Of a DNA stretch of 41,234 nucleotides, positions 9,206 through 18,627 are shown piece by piece (the first letter of the stretch is position 1; every line of letters begins with the position of its first letter). The stretch is taken from assembly GCA_913778145.1 (NCBI GenBank), contig CAJYVI010000150.1, positions 1 to 41,234 of the forward strand, read 5' to 3'. The DNA is from an uncultured Pseudocitrobacter sp. Lineage in GTDB: Bacteria; Pseudomonadota; Gammaproteobacteria; Enterobacterales; Enterobacteriaceae. The notes beneath the pieces were generated by a model. The model did no database searches. It had not been told where the DNA came from and was given only the letters and a program-made list of their open reading frames with translations. A program made the translations under genes and the position numbers.

Positions 9206-10507
9206 ATGGCACAAGAAATTGAATTAAAGTTCCTCGTTGATGAGGCAGGTGTTGATGCCCTGCGTCAGCATCTCTCTACTCTCAAGGCCGAGCATACGGA
9301 CGCCGGTAAACTCCTCAATATTTACTACGAAACCGAAGATAACTGGCTGCGTGGTCATGATATGGGCCTGCGTATTCGCGGCGCGGGCGAACGCTATGAA
9401 ATGACCCTCAAGGTGGCTGGACGTACGGTAGGCGGGCTGCATCAACGCCCGGAATACAACATCGACCTTTCCGAACCGACGCTGGCGCTGGAAAAACTGC
9501 CTGCCGAAGTCTGGCCGAATGGCAAAATGCCGGACGGGCTGGCAGAGCAGGTACAACCGCTGTTTAGCACTGATTTCTCCCGTGAAAAGTGGGTGGTAAT
9601 CCACGGCAAGAGCCAGATTGAAATTGCGCTCGACCTGGGTGAAGTGAAAGCGGGCGAACATCAGGAGCCGATTTGCGAACTTGAGCTGGAACTGCTTTCC
9701 GGTGAAACCGTCGACGTTCTGACATTGGCGCAACAGCTGAGCCAAACAGGCCTGGTGCGTCAGGGCAGCCTGAGCAAAGCCGCGCGCGGCTATCATCTGG
9801 CGCAGGGCAATGAGGATCGTCCGCTCAAACCTGCGGGAATCATGCAAATCGCGCCGAAATCGACCATTGAACAGGGGCTGGAAGCGGCGCTGGAAAGAGC
9901 GCTGGCCCACTGGCAATACCATGAAGAGCTGTGGGTTCGCGGTAATAAAAAAGCGAAAGACGAAGTGCTGGCGGCAATCGGTCAGATTCGCCACACGCTG
10001 ATGCTGTTTGGTGGCGTGGTGCCGCGCAAAGCGAGCGCGCCGTTGCGTGAACAGCTGACGCAGGCCGAGGAGGTGCTGGGCGGCGATATTTCTGCCCATG
10101 ATGCGGCGTTCAACGTGGCGGTGACGCAGGCTAAACTGGCCTTCACCGAGTGGCTGGTGACGCGCGGCTGGCAGCCTTTCCTCGATGCCAAAGCGCAGGC
10201 TAAAATCAGCGACTCCTTTAAGCGTTTCGCCGATACCCATCTTTCACGCCAGGCCGCAGAACTGCGCACCACCTTCGCGTATCCGCTGGGCGACAGCTAT
10301 GCCGACCAGTTGCCGCGTTTAACGCGCGATATCACCTGCGTGCAGCTGCTGGCGGGTTATTACAATCGCGCGCAGGCCGACGCATGGCTGGAAAACTGGC
10401 AGGGATTACGTCACGCCATTTTGACGCGCCAGCACATCGAAATTGAACATTTCCGCAATGAAGCGCTGGCGGTTGAGCCATTCTGGCTACACAGCGGAAA
10501 ACGATAA
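9206..10507 (+). CDS. ygiF: Inorganic triphosphatase YgiF (CYTH and CHAD domains)
   Basis: Hydrolyses inorganic triphosphate to pyrophosphate and phosphate with Mg2+. It is 433 aa, same as E. coli. The N-terminal CYTH tunnel domain (about 1-200) starts with the signature ExExK (E4-I-E6-L-K8) and contains LRIRG and MTLKVAGR basic strands; the C-terminal CHAD helical domain (about 220-425) is His/Arg-rich (for example RHTLMLFGGVVPRKA and FLDAKAQAKISDSFKRFADTHLS) and probably binds polyphosphate. It is 21 nt upstream of glnE on the same strand, a conserved pair. Confidence 0.95.
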   Translation: MAQEIELKFLVDEAGVDALRQHLSTLKAEHTDAGKLLNIYYETEDNWLRGHDMGLRIRGAGERYEMTLKVAGRTVGGLHQRPEYNIDLSEPTLALEKLPAEVWPNGKMPDGLAEQVQPLFSTDFSREKWVVIHGKSQIEIALDLGEVKAGEHQEPICELELELLSGETVDVLTLAQQLSQTGLVRQGSLSKAARGYHLAQGNEDRPLKPAGIMQIAPKSTIEQGLEAALERALAHWQYHEELWVRGNKKAKDEVLAAIGQIRHTLMLFGGVVPRKASAPLREQLTQAEEVLGGDISAHDAAFNVAVTQAKLAFTEWLVTRGWQPFLDAKAQAKISDSFKRFADTHLSRQAAELRTTFAYPLGDSYADQLPRLTRDITCVQLLAGYYNRAQADAWLENWQGLRHAILTRQHIEIEHFRNEALAVEPFWLHSGKR

Positions 10508-10528
10508 CTGACCTCAGGGAAACCGAGT

Positions 10529-13369
10529 ATGACTCCGCTCTCATCGCAGTTACAGCAGCACTGGCAAACGTTGGTTGAACGTCTGCCGGAGGCCTTTCCG
10601 GTTGCGACGCTGACGCCACAGGCGCAGGCCGTCATGACGTTCAGCGATTTCGTTCAGCAAAGCCTGACGATGTATCCCGAATGGCTGGAAACGCTCGCCA
10701 GCCAGCCGCCACAGTCGGACGAATGGCAGCACTATTGCGACTGGCTACAGGCCGCTCTGGAAGATGTAACCGATGAAGCGGGGCTGATGCGCGAACTGCG
10801 GCTGTTTCGCCGACGAATCATGGTACGCATCGCCTGGGCGCAGTCGCTGTCGCTGATTTCCGAGACAGATACGCTGCAACAACTGAGCGTGTTGGCTGAA
10901 ACGCTGATCGTCAGCGCCCGCGACTGGCTCTATGACGCCTGTTGCCGGGAATGGGGCACGCCCAGCAACGCCGACGGCGTCGCGCAGCCGCTGTTGATTC
11001 TTGGCATGGGTAAGCTGGGCGGCGGGGAGCTTAACTTCTCCTCGGATATCGACCTGATTTTTGCCTGGCCGGAGCACGGCTCCACGCGCGGTGGGCGTCG
11101 CGAACTCGACAACGCCCAGTTCTTTACCCGCCTCGGCCAGCGGCTGATTAAAGTGCTCGACCAGCCGACGCAGGATGGCTTTGTCTATCGCGTCGATATG
11201 CGCCTGCGCCCGTTTGGCGACAGCGGACCGCTGGTGCTGAGCTTCGCCGCACTGGAGGATTATTACCAGGAGCAGGGCCGCGACTGGGAACGCTACGCGA
11301 TGGTAAAAGCGCGGATTATGGGCGACAACGATGACGTCTGGAGCCAGGAATTGCGCGCCATGCTGCGGCCATTTGTTTTCCGTCGCTATATCGACTTCAG
11401 CGTGATTCAGTCACTGCGCAGCATGAAAGGGATGATTGCCCGAGAAGTGCGCCGTCGTGGCCTGAAAGACAACATCAAGCTTGGCGCGGGCGGCATCCGC
11501 GAAATCGAATTTATCGTTCAGGTGTTCCAGTTGATTCGCGGCGGGCGTGAACCGACGTTACAGCAGCGATCGCTGCTGCCCACCCTTGCGGCGATTGAAG
11601 ACCTGCATCTGCTTTCTGAACAGGACGCCAGTGCGCTGCGCGAGGCGTATCTCTTCCTGCGTCGCCTGGAAAACCTGCTGCAAAGCATCAACGATGAACA
11701 GACGCAAACCCTGCCGGGTGACGACCTTAACCGTGCGCGGCTGGCGTGGGGGATGGGCGTCGCCGACTGGAAGGCGCTCACCGTACAGCTTGAAGAGTTG
11801 ATGGCGGGCGTGCGGCGTATTTTTGACGAGCTGATAGGTGACGATGAATCCTCGCCGGAAGAGGAAACGCTGGCTGAAGACTGGCGCGAGCTGTGGCAGG
11901 ACACGTTGCAGGAAGAGGATAACCCGCCGGTACTGGCGCACCTGAGCGAAGACGATCGCCGCCAGGTGGTATCACTGATCGCCGATTTCCGCAAAGAACT
12001 GGACAAGCGCACCATCGGCCCGCGCGGGCGTCAGGTGCTGGATTCCTTAATGCCGCATTTGCTCAGTGAAGTGTGCGCGCGCGACGACGCGCCGGTGCCG
12101 CTGATGCGCATCACCCCACTGCTGATTGGCATCGTCACGCGAACCACCTATCTGGAACTGCTGAGCGAATATCCGGGGACGCTGAAACACCTCATCCGTT
12201 TGTGCGCGGCCTCGCCGATGGTCGCGAGCCAGCTGGCGCGTTATCCGTTGCTGCTGGATGAACTGCTCGACCCGAACACGCTTTATCAACCGACGGCCAC
12301 CGACGCCTATCGCGACGAGCTGCGCCAGTATTTGCTGCGCGTGCCGGAAGAAGATGAAGAACAACAGCTTGAAGCATTACGCCAGTTCAAACAGGCACAG
12401 TTGCTGCACATCGCGGCGGCGGATATCGCCGGAACCTTGCCGGTGATGAAGGTGAGCGATCACTTGACCTGGCTTGCGGAAGCGATGATTGATGCCGTGG
12501 TGCATCAGGCGTGGACGCAAATGGTCGCCCGCTACGGGCAGCCAACGCATCTGCATGACCGCCACGGCCGCGGTTTTGCCGTCATTGGTTACGGTAAGCT
12601 GGGCGGCTGGGAGCTGGGCTACAGTTCCGACCTGGATCTGGTGTTCCTTCACGACTGCCCGGCAGATGTCATGACCGATGGCGACCGCGAAATCGATGGC
12701 CGCCAGTTCTATCTGCGTCTGGCGCAACGCATTATGCATCTGTTCAGCACGCGGACATCTTCCGGCATTCTCTATGAAGTTGACGCGCGCCTGCGCCCGT
12801 CCGGTGCGGCGGGCATGCTGGTGACTACCGCTGAAGCCTTTGCTGACTACCAGCAAAACGAAGCGTGGACGTGGGAACATCAGGCGCTGGTCCGCGCGCG
12901 CGTGGTCTATGGCGACCCGCAGCTTCAGCAACAGTTTGATGCGATTCGTCGCCAGATCCTCACCAACGTCCGCGATGGCGACACCTTACGCACCGAAGTG
13001 CGCGAGATGCGTGAAAAAATGCGCGCCCATCTTGGCAATAAGCAGCGCGATCGCTTCGATATCAAAACCGATGCCGGCGGGATCACCGACATTGAGTTCA
13101 TTACGCAATATTTGGTGCTGCGCTACGCGCATGAAAAACCGAAGCTGACGCGGTGGTCTGATAATGTGCGCATCCTCGAACTGCTGGCGCAGAACGACAT
13201 TATGGATGAGCAGGAAGCACAGGCGTTGACTCGCGCTTACACCACGCTGCGCGATGCGCTGCATCATCTGGCGTTGCAGGAATTGCCGGGGAATGTCGGG
13301 CTGGAGCGTTTTACCGCCGAGCGCGAACAGGTGGAAGCGAGTTGGCTGAAGTGGCTGGTCACGCCGTGA
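10529..13369 (+). CDS. glnE: Bifunctional glutamine synthetase adenylyltransferase/adenylyl-removing enzyme
   Basis: Controls nitrogen assimilation by adding or removing AMP on glutamine synthetase in response to PII and glutamine. It is 946 aa, the E. coli length. Two homologous nucleotidyltransferase domains are visible: the N-terminal deadenylylating one with [18 protein letters not shown] (catalytic D173 and D175 by direct count) and the C-terminal adenylylating one with [18 protein letters not shown]. Helical bundles follow each. It sits between ygiF and hldE in an apparent operon with short gaps. Confidence 0.98.
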   Translation: MTPLSSQLQQHWQTLVERLPEAFPVATLTPQAQAVMTFSDFVQQSLTMYPEWLETLASQPPQSDEWQHYCDWLQAALEDVTDEAGLMRELRLFRRRIMVRIAWAQSLSLISETDTLQQLSVLAETLIVSARDWLYDACCREWGTPSNADGVAQPLLILGMGKLGGGELNFSSDIDLIFAWPEHGSTRGGRRELDNAQFFTRLGQRLIKVLDQPTQDGFVYRVDMRLRPFGDSGPLVLSFAALEDYYQEQGRDWERYAMVKARIMGDNDDVWSQELRAMLRPFVFRRYIDFSVIQSLRSMKGMIAREVRRRGLKDNIKLGAGGIREIEFIVQVFQLIRGGREPTLQQRSLLPTLAAIEDLHLLSEQDASALREAYLFLRRLENLLQSINDEQTQTLPGDDLNRARLAWGMGVADWKALTVQLEELMAGVRRIFDELIGDDESSPEEETLAEDWRELWQDTLQEEDNPPVLAHLSEDDRRQVVSLIADFRKELDKRTIGPRGRQVLDSLMPHLLSEVCARDDAPVPLMRITPLLIGIVTRTTYLELLSEYPGTLKHLIRLCAASPMVASQLARYPLLLDELLDPNTLYQPTATDAYRDELRQYLLRVPEEDEEQQLEALRQFKQAQLLHIAAADIAGTLPVMKVSDHLTWLAEAMIDAVVHQAWTQMVARYGQPTHLHDRHGRGFAVIGYGKLGGWELGYSSDLDLVFLHDCPADVMTDGDREIDGRQFYLRLAQRIMHLFSTRTSSGILYEVDARLRPSGAAGMLVTTAEAFADYQQNEAWTWEHQALVRARVVYGDPQLQQQFDAIRRQILTNVRDGDTLRTEVREMREKMRAHLGNKQRDRFDIKTDAGGITDIEFITQYLVLRYAHEKPKLTRWSDNVRILELLAQNDIMDEQEAQALTRAYTTLRDALHHLALQELPGNVGLERFTAEREQVEASWLKWLVTP

Positions 13370-13373
13370 AATG

Positions 13374-13382
13374 TGCTATTAT
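13374..13382 (+). promoter_or_regulatory. Possible extended -10 promoter of hldE
   Basis: TGCTATTAT lies 35 nt upstream of the hldE ATG, across the glnE stop. The TGn motif directly precedes TATTAT; the -35 (GCTGGT, 17 nt upstream) is poor. It would let hldE be expressed independently of glnE. Confidence 0.4.
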
Positions 13383-13416
13383 CGCGCCAAATTTTTGAAT
13401 CTCTCAGGAGACACGA

Positions 13417-14850
13417 ATGAAAGTAACGCTGCCAGAATATGAGCGCGCAGGTGTGATGGTTGTGGGTGATGTGATGCTGGATCGCTACTGGTATGGGCCA
13501 ACCAGCCGTATTTCCCCGGAAGCGCCGGTACCGGTGGTGAAGGTTGAAACCATCGAAGAGCGTCCTGGCGGCGCGGCAAACGTAGCGATGAATATCGCGT
13601 CCCTGGGAGCAAATTCTCGACTGGTCGGCCTGACCGGTATTGACGACGCGGCGCGCGCATTGAACAAAGCGCTGGCGGACGTGAACGTCAAATGTGATTT
13701 CGTCTCCGTGGCGACGCATCCGACCATCACCAAGCTGCGCGTGCTGTCGCGCAACCAGCAGCTGATTCGCCTCGACTTTGAAGAAGGTTTTGCCGGTGTA
13801 GACCCGCAGCCGCTGCATGACCGCATTAAAAGCGGCCTGGCGAGCGTGGGCGCGCTGGTGCTGTCTGACTACGCCAAAGGCGCGCTGGAAAGCGTACAGC
13901 AGATGATTAAGCTGGCGCGTGAAGCAAAAGTGCCGGTATTGATCGACCCGAAAGGCACGGATTTTGAACGTTATCGCGGTGCCACGCTGCTGACGCCAAA
14001 CCTTTCTGAGTTTGAAGCGGTAGTGGGTAAATGCAAAAGCGAAGCGGAAATCGTTGAGCGCGGCATGAAGCTGATTGCCGATTACGAACTTTCCGCGCTG
14101 CTGGTGACGCGTTCCGAGCAGGGTATGACGCTGTTGCAGCCGGGCAAAGATCCGCTGCATCAACCGACCCAGGCGCAGGAAGTGTATGACGTCACCGGTG
14201 CGGGTGATACGGTGATTGGCGTGCTGGCGGCAACGCTCGCGGCGGGTAATTCTCTGGAAGATGCCTGCTACTTCGCTAACGCGGCGGCAGGCGTCGTTGT
14301 GGGTAAACTCGGTACGTCAACCGTTTCGCCTATCGAGCTGGAAAATGCCGTGCGCGGTCGCGCGGAAACCGGTTTTGGCGTGATGAGCGAAGAAGAGCTG
14401 AAGCAGGCCGTTGCCGCTGCGCGTAAACGCGGCGAGAAAGTGGTGATGACCAACGGAGTGTTCGACATTCTGCACGCGGGCCACGTCTCTTATCTTGCTA
14501 ACGCGCGCAAGCTCGGCGATCGCCTGATCGTCGCGGTGAACAGCGATGCCTCGACCAAACGTCTGAAGGGCGAATCCCGCCCGGTGAACCCGCTGGAGCA
14601 GCGCATGATCGTGCTGGGCGCGCTGGAGTCCGTCGACTGGGTGGTCTCTTTTGAAGAGGATACCCCGCAGCGGCTAATCGCCGGGATCTTACCGGATCGC
14701 CTGGTGAAAGGCGGCGACTATAAACCGGAACAGATCGCCGGGAGTGAAGAAGTGTGGGCCAACGGCGGCGAAGTGCTGGTGCTCAACTTTGAAGACGGTT
14801 GCTCGACCACCAATATCATCAAGAAGATTCAAAAAGACGCGAATAAATAA
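13417..14850 (+). CDS. hldE: Bifunctional D-heptose-7-phosphate kinase/heptose-1-phosphate adenylyltransferase
   Basis: Makes ADP-heptose for the LPS inner core: the N-terminal kinase produces heptose-1,7-bisphosphate and the C-terminal domain transfers AMP to heptose-1-phosphate. It is 477 aa as in E. coli (RfaE). The PfkB kinase domain (about 1-318) shows [17 protein letters not shown] and the catalytic [11 protein letters not shown]; the cytidylyltransferase-like domain (about 344-477) shows the HxGH motif in [14 protein letters not shown] and ends [15 protein letters not shown] precedes the ATG. A strong terminator follows. Confidence 0.98.
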   Translation: MKVTLPEYERAGVMVVGDVMLDRYWYGPTSRISPEAPVPVVKVETIEERPGGAANVAMNIASLGANSRLVGLTGIDDAARALNKALADVNVKCDFVSVATHPTITKLRVLSRNQQLIRLDFEEGFAGVDPQPLHDRIKSGLASVGALVLSDYAKGALESVQQMIKLAREAKVPVLIDPKGTDFERYRGATLLTPNLSEFEAVVGKCKSEAEIVERGMKLIADYELSALLVTRSEQGMTLLQPGKDPLHQPTQAQEVYDVTGAGDTVIGVLAATLAAGNSLEDACYFANAAAGVVVGKLGTSTVSPIELENAVRGRAETGFGVMSEEELKQAVAAARKRGEKVVMTNGVFDILHAGHVSYLANARKLGDRLIVAVNSDASTKRLKGESRPVNPLEQRMIVLGALESVDWVVSFEEDTPQRLIAGILPDRLVKGGDYKPEQIAGSEEVWANGGEVLVLNFEDGCSTTNIIKKIQKDANK

Positions 14851-14868
14851 GCGTTACGTGCTTCGCTT

Positions 14869-14907
14869 AAAAGCCCTGTCGCCTTCGGACGACAGGGCTT
14901 TTTATTG
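14869..14907 (+). terminator. Rho-independent terminator after hldE
   Basis: GCCCTGTCG (14873-14881) pairs with CGACAGGGC (14890-14898) around an 8-nt loop, with an A-run before and TTTTTATT after. It closes the ygiF-glnE-hldE transcription unit. Confidence 0.9.
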
Positions 14908-15009
14908 ATTTATCAGAAATATGATTTAGCACATTTTTTATCCACAATAAGCGCACGGAATGTCCAAATTCTGATTTTTCCTCAGCGAATACTGAAATCA
15001 GATAAAGCA

Positions 15010-15027
15010 TATACACTCAGATATACA
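15010..15027 (+). promoter_or_regulatory. Candidate -10 elements of glgS
   Basis: Two TATACA hexamers at 15010-15015 and 15022-15027 lie just upstream of glgS; neither has a good -35. E. coli glgS is transcribed by the stationary-phase sigma factor and CRP, and a weak -35 fits that type of promoter. The assignment is tentative. Confidence 0.3.
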
Positions 15028-15047
15028 ACGACTGAAGGAGTATGCCG

Positions 15048-15242
15048 ATGGACAATAGCAATATTTATTCCCTGAATAACTTTGATTTCCTGGCCCAAAG
15101 CTTTGCCAGAATGCACGAGCAGGGTCAGGACGTTGATTTAGAAGCGATTACTGGCAATATGGATGAGGAGCATCGCATCTGGTTTTGCAAGCGTTATGAA
15201 CGCTATTGCCAGAAACAGAGCGTGCCTGCGCTGGAACACTGA
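15048..15242 (+). CDS. glgS: Surface composition regulator GlgS (ScoR)
   Basis: Small cytoplasmic protein first linked to glycogen accumulation and later to repression of flagella and type 1 fimbriae in E. coli. The ATG at 15048 gives 64 aa; AAGGAG (15035-15040) lies 7 nt upstream. An in-frame ATG at 15042 is only 1 nt after that Shine-Dalgarno and is rejected. The core [17 protein letters not shown] and [19 protein letters not shown] matches the family closely; the C-terminal tail is shorter than in E. coli but still ends LEH. It stands alone between terminators. Confidence 0.93.
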   Translation: MDNSNIYSLNNFDFLAQSFARMHEQGQDVDLEAITGNMDEEHRIWFCKRYERYCQKQSVPALEH

Positions 15243-15278
15243 TACGTTTGCGCCGGGAGTAGCGTAGGGGCGTCGATC

Positions 15279-15309
15279 GTAGGCCGGGTAAGCGTAGCCA
15301 CCCGGCATT
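15279..15309. repeat. REP palindrome after glgS
   Basis: GTAGGCCGGGTAAGCGTAG followed by CCACCCGGC forms the GCCGGGT/ACCCGGC palindrome at 15283-15306, then ATTTTT. Besides being a REP it could work as the glgS terminator. Confidence 0.8.
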
Positions 15310-15313
15310 TTTC

Positions 15314-15580
15314 TTACTCTTTATCTTCCGCTGGCGCGGTTGCAAGGCTTTCTAACTCGCTCAAACGCTGTTCCAGCAGTGCCAGTTTTTCACGCGTACG
15401 CAGCAGCACTTGTGTCTGCACATCAAACTCTTCGCGGCTCACCAAATCCAGACGAGTCAGCTGCGACTGCAGGACCTGACGGACTTTTTTCTCTACATCA
15501 TCCCCGAAATCACGGAGGCCTTTCGGCATTGATTCATGGACCTGGCGTGCGATTTGTTCAATTTTTTTCGGGTCAATCAT
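15314..15580 (-). CDS. ubiK: Ubiquinone biosynthesis accessory factor UbiK (YqiC)
   Basis: Binds UbiJ and supports ubiquinone synthesis under oxygen, probably by linking the Ubi enzyme complex to lipid. It is 88 aa. The N-terminal part ([21 protein letters not shown]) and the central [39 protein letters not shown] coiled coil match the BMFP family. The C-terminal tail (ATAPAEDKE) is shorter and different from that of E. coli (about 96 aa in total), the usual variable part. AGGT lies 9 nt upstream of the ATG. It is divergent from ribB. Confidence 0.94.
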   Translation of the reverse strand: MIDPKKIEQIARQVHESMPKGLRDFGDDVEKKVRQVLQSQLTRLDLVSREEFDVQTQVLLRTREKLALLEQRLSELESLATAPAEDKE

Positions 15581-15666
15581 CGTCGTTTACCTGATTTGTC
15601 TGTTCTGACAATCATTGTAGTGCCTTCCCCTTGTTCTATAAACCAGAATTGTTCGAAGGTTATGCA

Positions 15667-15695
15667 TTGCCGAAGATAGTCAATAGCGTTATAGT
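15667..15695 (+). promoter_or_regulatory. Promoter of the ribB leader
   Basis: TTGCCG (15667-15672) and TATAGT (15690-15695) are spaced by exactly 17 nt. The predicted start near 15702 coincides with the first base of helix P1 of the FMN riboswitch, which strongly supports the call. Confidence 0.75.
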
Positions 15696-15700
15696 GAGTA

Positions 15701-15973
15701 CGCTTATTCTCAGGGCGGGGCGAAATTCCCCACCGGCGGTAAATCAGCGAGATCCAAAGTATTTCGCGTTGCGGCAAGGCGGCAACTGAGCGAATCGCCA
15801 GGAGTTTAGTTTACTAAATGACTGGTGTGAGTGAAGGCAGCCAACGCAGCAGCAGCGTGAAAGACGAAGGAGTGGCTGAAAGCCCGCGAGCGCTTTGAGT
15901 ACAAACTCAAAGGTCAGCAGATCCGGTGTAATTCCGGGGCCGACGGTTAGAGTCCGGATGGGAGAGAGTAACG
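15701..15973 (+). ncRNA. FMN riboswitch (RFN element, sroG) upstream of ribB, with enlarged arm
   Basis: Binds FMN in the nascent mRNA and shuts off ribB expression. The conserved blocks are all present: AGGGCGGGGCGAAATTCC, CACCGGCGGTAAAT, AGCCCGCGAGCGC, GTCAGCAGATCCGGTG and GGGGCCGACGGTTAGAGTCC. Helix P1 pairs 15701-15711 with 15962-15973. The short stem TCAGC (15744-15748)/GCTGA (15875-15879) closes an insert of about 126 nt, whereas E. coli (from memory) has only a tiny loop there. Within the insert GCGTTG (15766-15771) pairs with CAACGC (15842-15847), and a nested hairpin has TTTAGT/ACTAAA. The region 15974-16078 forms the expression platform and includes a CGGGC-TGA-GCCCG stem at 15981-15993. 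Confidence 0.95.
15749..15874 (+). repeat. 126-nt insert in the riboswitch arm resembling a dispersed enterobacterial intergenic repeat
   Basis: The stretch containing AAGGCGGCAACTGAGCGAAT, the CCAGGAG...TGACTGG hairpin and GCAGCCAACGCA resembles, from memory, a family of intergenic repeats scattered in enterobacterial genomes that share GGCAAGTGAGTGAATCCC..GACTGGGGTGAG-type blocks. The self-complementary ends are seen directly. Membership in a dispersed family is recollection and was not searched. Confidence 0.5.
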
Positions 15974-16078
15974 ATCCAGTCGGGCTGAGCCCGCTCGCGT
16001 TATCCATTTGCCGCTAAACCGGCACTCCTAAGACTGCCCTGATTCTGGTAACCATAATTTTAACGAGGTTTTTTTACC

Positions 16079-16732
16079 ATGAATCAGACGCTACTTTCCT
16101 CTTTTGGTACTGCATTTGAACGCGTTGAAAACGCACTGATTGCCCTGCGCGAAGGCCGTGGCGCAATGGTGCTGGACGACGAAAACCGTGAAAACGAAGG
16201 CGACATGATCTTTGCCGCCGAAAACATGACCGTTGAACAAATGGCGCTGACTATCCGCCACGGCAGCGGCATCGTTTGTCTGTGCCTGACGGAAGAACGC
16301 CGCAAACAGCTGGATCTGCCGATGATGGTTGAGAACAACACCAGCGCATACGGCACCGGTTTCACGATCACCATCGAAGCGGCGCACGGTGTGACCACCG
16401 GCGTTTCTGCTGCTGACCGCCTGACTACCGTTCGCGCGGCGATTGCCGATGGCGCGAAACCGTCTGACCTGAACCGTCCTGGCCACGTCTTCCCGCTGCG
16501 CGCGCAGCAGGGCGGCGTACTGACTCGCGGCGGTCACACCGAAGCGACCATCGACCTGGTGACGCTTGCGGGCTTCAAACCGGCGGGCGTACTGTGTGAA
16601 TTGACCAACGACGACGGCACCATGGCGCGTGCGCCAGAGTGCATTGAGTTTGCCCGTAAACACAATATGGCGCTGGTGACGATTGAAGATCTGGTGGCTT
16701 ACCGCCAGGCGCACGAGCGTAAAGCCAGCTAA
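16079..16732 (+). CDS. ribB: 3,4-dihydroxy-2-butanone-4-phosphate synthase
   Basis: Converts ribulose-5-phosphate to 3,4-dihydroxy-2-butanone 4-phosphate plus formate, supplying the four-carbon unit of riboflavin. It is 217 aa as in E. coli, a stand-alone enzyme without the GTP cyclohydrolase II domain seen in some bacteria. Motifs: acidic metal-binding loop [10 protein letters not shown] (about 33-42), [30 protein letters not shown] and [15 protein letters not shown] precedes the ATG and is presumably masked when the upstream FMN riboswitch is occupied. Confidence 0.98.
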   Translation: MNQTLLSSFGTAFERVENALIALREGRGAMVLDDENRENEGDMIFAAENMTVEQMALTIRHGSGIVCLCLTEERRKQLDLPMMVENNTSAYGTGFTITIEAAHGVTTGVSAADRLTTVRAAIADGAKPSDLNRPGHVFPLRAQQGGVLTRGGHTEATIDLVTLAGFKPAGVLCELTNDDGTMARAPECIEFARKHNMALVTIEDLVAYRQAHERKAS

Positions 16733-16754
16733 TTGCTGACACCGCAGTTCACAG

Positions 16755-16784
16755 GCCGGATAAGGCGTTCACGCCGCATCCGGC
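16755..16784. repeat. REP palindrome after ribB
   Basis: GCCGGATAAGGCG-TTCA-CGCCGCATCCGGC forms a long imperfect palindrome between ribB and the fimbrial operon. Confidence 0.8.
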
Positions 16785-16787
16785 TGT

Positions 16788-16810
16788 AAAGCCCGCCTGG
16801 CGGGCTTTTT
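16788..16810. terminator. Bidirectional terminator between ribB and the fimbrial operon
   Basis: AAAGCCCGC and GCGGGCTTTTT surround a 3-nt loop. T-runs occur on both strands, so it can end both ribB and the convergent fimbrial operon. Confidence 0.85.
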
Positions 16811-16815
16811 CGTTT

Positions 16816-17883
16816 CTAGTTGTAGTTAATCTTAAACAACACCACCGTTTCAAACGGCCCGATTTTCACCGTTTCGCCTGGTGCCTGGCTGAGCTCCGCC
16901 TGGTACGTTTTTTCACGCATTAACAAAGCTGAATCAAAATCAGCGTACTCTTTATATTCGTTATAGGTGTAGAGCGAATTATCTTCCGTGTCGCGGATCT
17001 TGATTTGCAAGCCGTTGCTCAGCTTGAGGGCGGTATCATTGTCTATCAGCGTTTCGGTTGTGTAGAACGACGATGAAACTTTGAAGGTATCTGTACAAGA
17101 AGAGTCCGCGATATTTTTGGTCGTTTTGACAGAGAACGTACGGATTAACGTTTCATTGTTAATTTCCATATTGTTAAACGTACCAAAATTAATGGTCTGA
17201 TTCTCCGGATAGATACTGAAGTTGACGCTACAGTCCAGCACGCGGATTTGGTCCAGACCGGTCACGTGATACTTCAGATTTCTCGCCTCGGGGTTCTGGT
17301 TTACCCCGCCGACGCCGTCAAATTGCACCAGAATGTAGTCGCTGATACTGCTTTTATAATCGTGTGGCGGCATCTCTTTTATCTTCACATACAGCCTCAT
17401 ACGCGCAATAAACGTGCGTGAGTAGTGAATATTGTTGACGTCGCCTGAGCAGAGGTCGTGCTCCCAACCGGCAGCTTTAATTTGCTCGGGGGTATAAATC
17501 GCCAGCTGTTTGTTATCCAGGCACTGGCGGGTATCAATGCCATTACTCCCCTGAGATGCGTCATAATCTACGCCTTCATAGGTGACGCCAAGCTGGTAAT
17601 AGGGATCGCTGACGGATACATAGGGGTTAACCCAGGCATAAATATTTTCATTGCCAAAGTTTGGTGCGGTACCGGTATCGCAATAAACGGGGATCTTAAT
17701 ATCGTTACTTTCCCAGATTTTATCGCCCGGCTTAGCATTGCTCGGCACGGCAAAGGGTTCAATATTACTGTACCCTTCTACCGGCCCGCCTGCTGTCGCC
17801 AGATAGCAGTTCACCGCAAACGCGGCGCGTAGCGGAAGCAGCGACAAAAAGGCCAGAGTCAGTAAAAACAGCACGCGCCTCAT
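16816..17883 (-). CDS. Fimbrial tip adhesin-like protein, YqiI family
   Basis: Probable two-domain tip subunit of a chaperone-usher pilus. It is 355 aa, with a signal peptide of about 23 residues ([20 protein letters not shown]) and a mature protein starting near [10 protein letters not shown]. It matches E. coli YqiI from memory: [23 protein letters not shown] and [21 protein letters not shown]. The N-terminal ~210 residues would be the ligand-binding lectin-like part; the C-terminal ~140 look like a pilin domain, ending in the alternating VVLFKINYN strand that chaperones complete. Its ATG overlaps the chaperone stop by 4 nt (ATGA), so the two are translationally coupled. Receptor unknown. 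Confidence 0.88.
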   Translation of the reverse strand: MRRVLFLLTLAFLSLLPLRAAFAVNCYLATAGGPVEGYSNIEPFAVPSNAKPGDKIWESNDIKIPVYCDTGTAPNFGNENIYAWVNPYVSVSDPYYQLGVTYEGVDYDASQGSNGIDTRQCLDNKQLAIYTPEQIKAAGWEHDLCSGDVNNIHYSRTFIARMRLYVKIKEMPPHDYKSSISDYILVQFDGVGGVNQNPEARNLKYHVTGLDQIRVLDCSVNFSIYPENQTINFGTFNNMEINNETLIRTFSVKTTKNIADSSCTDTFKVSSSFYTTETLIDNDTALKLSNGLQIKIRDTEDNSLYTYNEYKEYADFDSALLMREKTYQAELSQAPGETVKIGPFETVVLFKINYN

Positions 17884-18614
17884 TGTTTTTTCTCCGGCGG
17901 CGCTTTCACGTCACATTGCCCGCTACAGCGCACGTTCAGCATGCGTAACCCGCCGTAATCGTCCATATAGCCCAGCACAAATGTGTTTCCCTTATAGTTG
18001 CTTGCGCTCAGCGTTTGTGAGGCGAAAGGGGCAATCATCGTGCTTTGATAGCCGGGGAAAACGCCACTTCCATCTTTGCCAAAAAAAGCCAGCGTGATGT
18101 AGTAGGGCGTAGGATTCTTGACCACCAGCGAGCTGCCCTGCTGGGAGGCGGTGATCTGCTGCTCCACTTTCGCATCCGGCGCTTTCGTAAGCCCCGCCGG
18201 TCGCCAGAAGAGTTTTAACTTTGACTGCAAAGCCAGTTGCAGCACGGCACTGTTGCCCTCAACCTCCGGTGCTGGCGGAATTTCGCGAACGTTGAAATAA
18301 AAAAGCGATTCGCGATCGTCTGGCAACGAACTGGCTTTGGCCTGTTTAACGATACGCACCTGGCTTATTCCTTTTGGCTCCAGACGCTGGATGGGCGGCA
18401 GCACGGTGAGCACGCTGTCGTCTTTTTGCCCCTGCGCGTTTTCAATCCACGCGTAGGCCAGGTAGGGCTGTGTTTTACTTTGATTTTCCAGCTTCAGGCT
18501 GCTGGCCTTATCGCTGGAATTAAAAATAATGCGGGTTCTGTCTGGCTGAATGGCTGCCTGACTTAAGATTGGCAGCATCAGCAATAAAGTGGGGACTATT
18601 TTAAAACGTGTCAT
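17880..18614 (-). CDS. Periplasmic fimbrial chaperone, YqiH family
   Basis: PapD-type chaperone that donates a beta strand to pilus subunits and delivers them to the usher. It is 244 aa with a 20-residue signal peptide ([20 protein letters not shown]). The first Ig domain carries [19 protein letters not shown] and the chaperone hallmark [24 protein letters not shown] starts the second domain. AAGGATGAG precedes the ATG. It lies 13 nt after the usher and overlaps the adhesin gene. The product matches E. coli YqiH in position and family. Confidence 0.92.
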   Translation of the reverse strand: MTRFKIVPTLLLMLPILSQAAIQPDRTRIIFNSSDKASSLKLENQSKTQPYLAYAWIENAQGQKDDSVLTVLPPIQRLEPKGISQVRIVKQAKASSLPDDRESLFYFNVREIPPAPEVEGNSAVLQLALQSKLKLFWRPAGLTKAPDAKVEQQITASQQGSSLVVKNPTPYYITLAFFGKDGSGVFPGYQSTMIAPFASQTLSASNYKGNTFVLGYMDDYGGLRMLNVRCSGQCDVKAPPEKKQ

Positions 18615-18627
18615 TTCTCATCCTTAA

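Noticed and set aside
9224-10240. 338-aa open frame antisense to ygiF
   Set aside because: Codon-position mirror of ygiF; Arg/Gln/His-rich composition typical of antisense frames.
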